Shown piece after piece: positions 17,133 through 22,072 of a stretch of DNA of 22,072 nt. The position numbers and the translations under genes are program-made. How positions within the stretch are numbered: position 1 is the stretch's first letter; each line of letters opens with the position of its first letter. The DNA is from Flavobacteriaceae bacterium UBA6231 (lineage in GTDB: Bacteria > Bacteroidota > Bacteroidia > Flavobacteriales > Flavobacteriaceae). The DNA is taken from contig DJWL01000074.1 of assembly GCA_002441545.1 (NCBI GenBank), positions 1 to 22,072 of the forward strand, written 5' to 3'. Under the pieces are notes generated by a model that saw nothing but the letters and a program-made list of their open reading frames with translations, did no database searches and was not told the DNA's origin.

Positions 17133-17142
17133 AAAAGTTTCC
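17115..17142. promoter_or_regulatory. Candidate TetR operator, 9-10-9 inverted repeat
   Basis: Perfect arms GGAAACTTT (17115-17123) and AAAGTTTCC (17134-17142) around a 10-bp A-rich spacer. The spacer contains the -33 element (17129-17132) of the tetR promoter, so a bound dimer would block polymerase. Position, symmetry and size all fit autorepression by the adjacent TetR protein. Confidence 0.7.
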
Positions 17143-17205
17143 AAAGTATTAATAATTTTTTAACATATAATTTACATTGAGACTTTTAAATAAGATGAAT
17201 TGCTT

Positions 17206-17213
17206 TATTTTTG
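17206..17213 (+). promoter_or_regulatory. -7 element of polyprenyl synthase gene
   Basis: TATTTTTG matches TAnnTTTG and is only four bases before the ATG at 17218. At a 19-bp spacing the -33 position reads CTTT rather than TTTG, so the element is weaker than those of dxs and tetR. Confidence 0.5.
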
Positions 17214-17217
17214 TTTT

Positions 17218-18192
17218 ATGCTATCAATAGAAACATACCAACAAAAGTTTGTTGAATATCTTGAAGAATATTCCATTATTAAAGAGCCTAAAAATCTTTA
17301 TGAGCCTATTCAATATATATTAAAATTAGGAGGTAAGCGCCTACGTCCTGTTTTAACGTTAATGACTTCTGAAATTTTTAATAGTGACTATAAAAAGAGT
17401 TTAAATGCGGCTCTTAGTATTGAGGTATTTCATAATTTTTCTTTAGTACATGATGATATTATGGATGACGCGCCTTTGAGAAGAGGTAACCAAACAGTTC
17501 ATGAAAAATGGGATGTAAATACTGGTATTCTTTCAGGCGATGCTATGCTAATCATGGCGTATCAATTATTTGAAAGCTATAATGATAAAATCTTTAGGGC
17601 TTTGGCAGGATTGTTCAGTAAAACAGCTTTAGAAGTTTGTGAAGGACAGCAGTACGACGTTGATTTTGAAACCAAAAGTGATGTTACTATTTCTGAATAC
17701 TTAAAAATGATTGAATATAAAACGGCTGTTTTAATTGGAGCCGCCATGAAAATGGGAGCGATTGTTGCAGAGGTTTCTGCTTCAGACCAGGATAGTATTT
17801 ACGATTTTGGAAAAAATTTAGGAATAGCTTTTCAATTGCAAGATGATTATTTAGATGCTTTTGGAGACCCCAAAACCTTTGGAAAGCAAATAGGCGGTGA
17901 TATTATTGAAAACAAAAAAACGATTTTATACATCAATGCATTAAATGGTTCCAAGCCTGAAGATCGTTTGCAACTGCAGCATTTATTTAGTGTAACTTCT
18001 AGTAACTCAGAAGAGAAAATTCAAATAGCAAAGCAAATTTTTATAGAAAGTGGTTCTACAAAAGCTACAAAAGAAGCCATTAAAGAATATACTCAAAAAG
18101 CATTTACTGTTTTAGAAACCTTAAACATTTCTGAAGATAAAAAATTGATTTTGAAAAAGTTTGGAGAGCAATTAATGAATAGAAATTTATAA
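17218..18192 (+). CDS. Short-chain polyprenyl diphosphate synthase
   Basis: Trans-prenyltransferase of the FPP/GGPP synthase family, condensing IPP with allylic diphosphates; cytosolic, feeding quinone, carotenoid or undecaprenyl synthesis. The protein has 324 residues from ATG 17218 (MLSIETYQ). GGKRLRP (IPP binding) is near residue 38, the first Asp-rich motif HDDIMDD at 78-84, and the second QDDYLDAFGD from about 208. The first motif has DDxxD spacing with no insertion, and phenylalanine lies five residues before it, a pattern of short-chain (C15-C20) enzymes, so FPP or GGPP is the likely product. A TTG at 17200 would add six residues but would include the -7 box. The stop overlaps the next ATG by one base. 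It diverges from tetR. Confidence 0.92.
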   Translation: MLSIETYQQKFVEYLEEYSIIKEPKNLYEPIQYILKLGGKRLRPVLTLMTSEIFNSDYKKSLNAALSIEVFHNFSLVHDDIMDDAPLRRGNQTVHEKWDVNTGILSGDAMLIMAYQLFESYNDKIFRALAGLFSKTALEVCEGQQYDVDFETKSDVTISEYLKMIEYKTAVLIGAAMKMGAIVAEVSASDQDSIYDFGKNLGIAFQLQDDYLDAFGDPKTFGKQIGGDIIENKKTILYINALNGSKPEDRLQLQHLFSVTSSNSEEKIQIAKQIFIESGSTKATKEAIKEYTQKAFTVLETLNISEDKKLILKKFGEQLMNRNL

Positions 18193-18539
18193 TGCAATTT
18201 CCTGCAACATTTGAAGCTTTAGTTGATGAAGCTAATAATCTTAATTTATATAAAAAACTTATTGAACAACTCAATAAAGATTTTTTATTGGCAAATATTA
18301 GTGCTGATTTTCATGAAGAAGTATTGCCAACAAGCCTAAAATTAATCCTTCAAGAAATTATTTATAATCTCATTCAAAATAAGTTTACAGAATATCTTAA
18401 CCTACTCTATATTATTGATGTGTCTGAACGACAAATAAAACAATTGGATGGTGAAGATACCTTGTTGCTTTCAGAGCAGGTTTCCTTTTTAATTCTAAAA
18501 AGAGAATGGCAAAAAGTTTGGTACAGAAACGTGTATTAA
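18192..18539 (+). CDS. Conserved-looking hypothetical protein, 115 aa
   Basis: A 115-residue acidic, leucine-rich, probably helical soluble protein (MQFPATFEALVDEANNLNLY... ending REWQKVWYRNVY). There is no signal peptide or membrane segment, and I recognise no motif or family. Its ATG overlaps the TAA of the polyprenyl synthase gene (TAATG), so it is almost certainly made by translational coupling, and a link to that enzyme is plausible but unproven. It ends three bases from the convergent cytochrome gene. The junction holds only a 6-bp inverted repeat, too weak to call a terminator. Confidence 0.75.
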   Translation: MQFPATFEALVDEANNLNLYKKLIEQLNKDFLLANISADFHEEVLPTSLKLILQEIIYNLIQNKFTEYLNLLYIIDVSERQIKQLDGEDTLLLSEQVSFLILKREWQKVWYRNVY

Positions 18540-18542
18540 AAC

Positions 18543-19043
18543 CTATTTTAAAGTTCTGTAATATTCAAGAATAGCTCTAGCATCTTCTTGAGTGATGTCT
18601 TGTTTAATCATAGGAGCATAATTAAACTCTATAAGTAATTCCTTAGCTAAAGGATCTTTTCTTAACATTTCTTCTGGATTTAAAATCATATTCATAATCC
18701 ACTCAGGTGTTCTGGTATTTATAATGCCTTTAGCTGCAGGGCCAATAAATTTTTTATCAGGTCTGTGGCAGGCAGTACACTTTGCTTTAAAGATGGCTTC
18801 ACCATTTTTGGCAAGCGTATAATCAATTTCTGTTAGTAGTTCTAGTTTTGAAACAGGACCAATTCCTTTATTAATTAAATCTATTTTTTCTGAAGCCAAT
18901 ACAACTGTCTTAGTTGAAGATTCTGTGTTTTTAGTATTATTGTTTTCATAAGAAAAACCAGCTTTTTCTTTTTCTTTTGCTTCTGCACAAGAAAGAAAGA
19001 TGAAAACAAAAATAAAAACAGTAATTGTGTAAATTTTTAGCAT
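18543..19043 (-). CDS. Monoheme cytochrome c lipoprotein
   Basis: Predicted periplasm-facing electron carrier of 166 residues. A lipoprotein signal ends at FLSC (Cys19), followed by a low-complexity Lys/Glu/Asn/Ser linker (about 20-48). The class I cytochrome c fold has heme motif CTACH (89-93) and a likely distal methionine ligand in NYAPM (Met145). The stretch TPEWIMNMILNPEEML (112-127) and the neighbouring DPLAKELL resemble, from memory, a small cytochrome found in nitrous-oxide-reductase clusters of Bacteroidota; no nos gene is present here. A TAnnTTTG box lies 22 bp before the ATG. It diverges from sucA and converges on the 115-aa protein. Cytochrome identity is firm; its redox partner is unknown. 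Confidence 0.88.
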   Translation of the reverse strand: MLKIYTITVFIFVFIFLSCAEAKEKEKAGFSYENNNTKNTESSTKTVVLASEKIDLINKGIGPVSKLELLTEIDYTLAKNGEAIFKAKCTACHRPDKKFIGPAAKGIINTRTPEWIMNMILNPEEMLRKDPLAKELLIEFNYAPMIKQDITQEDARAILEYYRTLK

Positions 19044-19065
19044 TGCACTTCAATTTTTTAAAGGA

Positions 19066-19073
19066 CAAAACTA
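19066..19073 (-). promoter_or_regulatory. Cytochrome c -7 element
   Basis: On the minus strand TAGTTTTG matches TAnnTTTG, 22 bp before the ATG. The region 17-23 bp upstream has TTTC but no TTTG. Confidence 0.4.
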
Positions 19074-19201
19074 ATAAAAAAAATACCACTGAAAAATCTT
19101 CTGGTTTACAGTCTGATTTTGAGCTTTTTACTACAACCATTTCTAGGTAAAAATGTTTGTTATAAATATTATAAAACAATATCTAGTTTTGTTAAAAGTT
19201 G

Positions 19202-19209
19202 TATTTTTG
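19202..19209 (+). promoter_or_regulatory. Candidate sucA -7 element
   Basis: TATTTTTG matches TAnnTTTG, 40 bp before the sucA ATG. The nearest upstream TTTTG is only 10 bp away, too close for a normal -33 box. Confidence 0.4.
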
Positions 19210-19249
19210 GAAAAATTTCTTTAAATAAAAGATTGTTTGAAAAACTATA

Positions 19250-21991
19250 ATGGATAAATATTCCTTTCTTAATGCAGCTCACACATCATATTTCGCGGAG
19301 CTTTATGATCAATATTTACAAAACCCAGATTCTGTAGAGCCAAGTTGGAGGGCATTTTTTCAGGGTTATGATTTTGGGTCTGAAAATTATGGGCTTAATG
19401 GTGAAATAATTGAAGGTGTTTCTACCCAAATTCCTGAATACGTACAAAAGGAGTTTCAAGTTATAAGACTAATTGATGGGTATAGAACTAGAGGGCATTT
19501 GTTTACTAGAACAAACCCAGTAAGAAGTAGAAGAACTTATGAACCAACATTAGATATTGAAAATTTTGGTCTGTCTGAAAATGATTTAGATACCGTTTTT
19601 AATGCAGGCGAGGTTTTGGGTATTGGAGCGCAAACGTTACGTGAAATTTTAGTTCACTTAAATAGGATTTATTGTAGTTCCATTGGCGTTGAATACATGT
19701 ATCTTAGAAATCCAGAAGTAATTCAATGGTGGCAAAGTAAGCTAAACGTTAACGATAATCATCCAAGTTATTCAGAAAGTGCCAAAAAATATATTCTTTC
19801 TAAATTAAACCAAGCAGTCACTTTTGAAAACTTTTTGCAAACCAAATATGTTGGACAAAAGCGTTTTTCACTTGAAGGAGGAGAAAGTTTAATTCCAGCA
19901 ATAAGTGTTGCTCTTATAAATGCTGCAGAATTATACGATGTAAAAGAATGTGTGTTAGGAATGGCTCATCGAGGTCGTTTAAATACACTAGTAAATATTT
20001 TTAGAAAGCCAATTAAAGAACTTTTTAGTGAGTTTGATGGGAAAGATTTTGAAGATGAAGATATTGATGGTGATGTAAAATATCATTTAGGGTTAACTCT
20101 TGAAAAAACCTATCAAAATGGGAAAACCATTAGAATGAATTTGGTGCCTAACCCTTCACACCTTGAAACTGTTGCTTCTGTTGCTGAAGGTATTACACGT
20201 GCCAAAATTGATAATGATTATAATGGTGACGATTCAAAAATATTACCAATTGTTGTACATGGAGACGCTGCTATTGCAGGGCAAGGTATTGTTTATGAAG
20301 TTGCTCAAATGAGCCAGTTAAAAGGCTATAAAACAGGAGGAACAATCCATATAGTGGTTAATAACCAAATCGGGTTCACAACTAATTATTTAGATGCGCG
20401 TTCAAGTACATATTGTACAGATGTTGCAAAGGTTACCTTATCACCAGTTTTACACGTAAATGCAGACGACGCTGAAGCTGTTGTTCATGCGATTGAATTG
20501 GCTTTAGATTATAGAATGCGCTATAAACGTGATGTTTATATTGATTTGTTAGGCTATAGAAAATATGGTCATAATGAAGGAGATGAACCACGTTTTACTC
20601 AGCCAAAGTTATATAAAGAAATAGCAAAGCACTCGAATCCATTTGAAATATATTCTGATAAATTAATTTCAGAAAATATGGTTGATAAAGCTTATACTAA
20701 TTCAATTGTTGAAGAGTTTAAAGAAATGTTGGAAAGAGAATATGCGAAATCAAAAGAGGAGCATAATTCTATAGTAAGAGAGTTTATGGAAGAGCGTTGG
20801 ACTGGCTTCCAACGAAAAGGCATTGAAGAAATGCTTGAAACTGTTGATACTAGCTATCAAAAAGACAAACTCGAAAAGATAGCTAAGGTAGTTTCTACAG
20901 TTCCAGAAGGTGTTAAATTTTTAAGAAAAGCAGAGAAAATACTAGACGGTAGAGCTTCAATGGTTTTTGAAAGTGATTCTTTAGATTGGGGAATGGCAGA
21001 AACATTAGCGTATGGTAGTTTGTTAGAAGAAGGGTTTAATGTACGTATGTCTGGTCAAGATGTTGAACGCGGAACTTTTAGTCATCGTCACGCCATATTA
21101 AGAGATGAAATATCTGAAGAAAGGATAAATTTATTAAATACCAATCCGGCTAGTAAAGGAGAAATGTATATTTATAATTCCTTACTGTCTGAATATGCGG
21201 TTTTAGGTTTTGATTATGGATATGCCATGGCAAACCCAAACACCTTAACACTTTGGGAAGCACAATTTGGAGATTTTAGTAATGGTGCTCAAATCATTTT
21301 TGATCAATACTTGTCTGCAGCTGAAGACAAATGGAAATCACAAAATGGAATTGTAGTTCTTTTGCCTCATGGCTACGAAGGCCAAGGTTCAGAGCATTCT
21401 TCTGCCAGGATTGAACGTTATTTACAATTATGTGGTGATGATAATATGACTGTTGCAGATTGTACTACACCAGCAAATATTTTTCATTTATTACGCAGGC
21501 AAATGAAGCGTGATTTCAGAAAACCATTAATTGTGTTTACACCAAAAAGTTTATTACGTCACCCTAAAGCGGTTTCTTCATTAAATGAATTGGTAAATGA
21601 ACAATTCAAAGAGGTAATTGATGATACAATAAATCCAGAGCATGTAAAACGATTAGTTTTCTGTACAGGAAAATTCTATTATGATTTATTAGCAGAAAGA
21701 GAAAAACTTAATAGAGAAGATGTCGCATTAGTTAGAATAGAACAGCTATTTCCTTTACATTTAGATAAAATTCAAGCAGTTATTAATCGCTACCCAAATG
21801 CTAAGGAATATATTTGGGCCCAAGAAGAACCTAAAAATATGGGTGCATGGTCTTTTATGGCTGAACGCATGGATTTGGTGAAATTAAAAGTGATTTCCAG
21901 ACCCTATAATTCAGTACCTGCGCCAGGGTCAAGTACCAGAGATAAGCGAAGACAGCAGCGAGTTATTGATACTGTTTTTGAAACGATATAA
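19250..21991 (+). CDS. sucA: 2-oxoglutarate dehydrogenase E1 component
   Basis: Thiamine-diphosphate E1 subunit of the TCA-cycle 2-oxoglutarate dehydrogenase complex, decarboxylating 2-oxoglutarate and passing the succinyl group to the E2 lipoyl domain; cytosolic. The 913 residues are near the usual 930. The N-terminal E1 segment (FLNAAHTSYFAELYDQYL, then PSWRAFFQGYDFG) is followed by the TPP-binding region: GMAHRGRLN (237-245), HGDAAIAGQG (337-346) and NNQIGFTT (371-378). The C-terminal transketolase-like half has GYEGQGSEHSSARIERYLQL, and the protein ends in the family's EEPKNMGAW and SRPYNSVPAPGS. The E2 gene starts 43 nt after its stop, as expected for a sucAB operon. Confidence 0.96.
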   Translation: MDKYSFLNAAHTSYFAELYDQYLQNPDSVEPSWRAFFQGYDFGSENYGLNGEIIEGVSTQIPEYVQKEFQVIRLIDGYRTRGHLFTRTNPVRSRRTYEPTLDIENFGLSENDLDTVFNAGEVLGIGAQTLREILVHLNRIYCSSIGVEYMYLRNPEVIQWWQSKLNVNDNHPSYSESAKKYILSKLNQAVTFENFLQTKYVGQKRFSLEGGESLIPAISVALINAAELYDVKECVLGMAHRGRLNTLVNIFRKPIKELFSEFDGKDFEDEDIDGDVKYHLGLTLEKTYQNGKTIRMNLVPNPSHLETVASVAEGITRAKIDNDYNGDDSKILPIVVHGDAAIAGQGIVYEVAQMSQLKGYKTGGTIHIVVNNQIGFTTNYLDARSSTYCTDVAKVTLSPVLHVNADDAEAVVHAIELALDYRMRYKRDVYIDLLGYRKYGHNEGDEPRFTQPKLYKEIAKHSNPFEIYSDKLISENMVDKAYTNSIVEEFKEMLEREYAKSKEEHNSIVREFMEERWTGFQRKGIEEMLETVDTSYQKDKLEKIAKVVSTVPEGVKFLRKAEKILDGRASMVFESDSLDWGMAETLAYGSLLEEGFNVRMSGQDVERGTFSHRHAILRDEISEERINLLNTNPASKGEMYIYNSLLSEYAVLGFDYGYAMANPNTLTLWEAQFGDFSNGAQIIFDQYLSAAEDKWKSQNGIVVLLPHGYEGQGSEHSSARIERYLQLCGDDNMTVADCTTPANIFHLLRRQMKRDFRKPLIVFTPKSLLRHPKAVSSLNELVNEQFKEVIDDTINPEHVKRLVFCTGKFYYDLLAEREKLNREDVALVRIEQLFPLHLDKIQAVINRYPNAKEYIWAQEEPKNMGAWSFMAERMDLVKLKVISRPYNSVPAPGSSTRDKRRQQRVIDTVFETI

Positions 21992-22034
21992 AAAATATAA
22001 AGGATTGAACTAAGAAAAAATTAAAATTTAAAGA

Positions 22035-22072
22035 ATGATTTTAGAAATGAAAGTCCCTTCTCCAGGGGAATC
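22035..22072 (+). CDS. sucB: 2-oxoglutarate dehydrogenase E2, 5' end only
   Basis: Only the first 12 codons are in the window, cut by its edge. They read MILEMKVPSPGE, the characteristic start of an E2 lipoyl domain (dihydrolipoyl succinyltransferase), which carries the lipoyl-lysine that accepts succinyl from SucA. Position 43 nt behind sucA supports the succinyltransferase over the pyruvate or branched-chain E2. Confidence 0.8.
   Translation, partial: MILEMKVPSPGE

Noticed and set aside
17094..17144. N-terminal extension of TetR from a TTG start
   Set aside because: The interval holds a complete promoter and inverted repeat, and the HTH domain starts properly at ATG 17093.
18536..18551. 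TTAAAA-CCTA-TTTTAA inverted repeat at a convergent junction
   Set aside because: Six A/T base pairs with a 4-nt loop are too weak to call a terminator.

Overview
The window looks like chromosomal DNA of a low-GC member of the Flavobacteriaceae (Bacteroidota). This rests on several signs: strong A/T bias; a TonB-dependent receptor with an N-terminal carboxypeptidase-regulatory-like domain; class I signal peptides ending in FAQ or FSQ; Bacteroidota-type promoter elements (TTTG, 19 bp, TAnnTTTG); few Shine-Dalgarno sites; and a dxs - tadA - ClC - aspS neighbourhood. No species can be named from sequence alone. No rRNA, tRNA, CRISPR array, insertion sequence or phage was seen.

Layout. Bases 1-946 are the only accessory-looking part: an orphan protein with a HEPN-like Rx4H motif, and upstream in the same frame a 48-codon ORF separated from it by one TAA. 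Bases 947-7189 are housekeeping: dxs (minus) diverges from tadA (plus), which converges on a minus-strand group made of aspS, a CBS-containing ClC anion transporter and a two-helix membrane protein. A good terminator lies between aspS and ClC. The 261-bp region between aspS and the receptor (7190-7450) holds two perfect 18-bp palindromes, one in each leader.

Bases 7451-10354 encode a solitary TonB-dependent receptor with no SusD beside it. A strong bidirectional terminator (10373-10403) separates it from a four-gene minus-strand efflux operon (10426-17093): TetR regulator, TolC-like outer-membrane factor, lipoprotein membrane-fusion protein and RND pump. A 9-10-9 inverted repeat flanking the -33 element of the tetR promoter is a convincing autoregulatory operator candidate.

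Bases 17218-18539 hold a short-chain polyprenyl diphosphate synthase overlapping by one base a small conserved-looking protein of unknown function. They converge on a monoheme cytochrome c lipoprotein (18543-19043). Diverging from that is sucA (2-oxoglutarate dehydrogenase E1), followed by the first codons of the E2 gene at the window edge.

Functional links: Dxs makes DXP for the MEP pathway, and the polyprenyl synthase uses the resulting IPP/DMAPP; SucA and E2 are subunits of one complex; the TetR-TolC-MFP-RND set is one tripartite pump with its regulator. Three genes (dxs, tetR, prenyl synthase) have a TAnnTTTG element only 4-8 nt before the ATG, which suggests leaderless or near-leaderless transcripts. 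I found no clearly new multi-gene system. The most useful leads are the TetR operator, the leaderless promoters, the paired palindromes, the HEPN-like orphan, a ClC with valine at the internal proton-glutamate position, and the extra helix pair in the RND pump.
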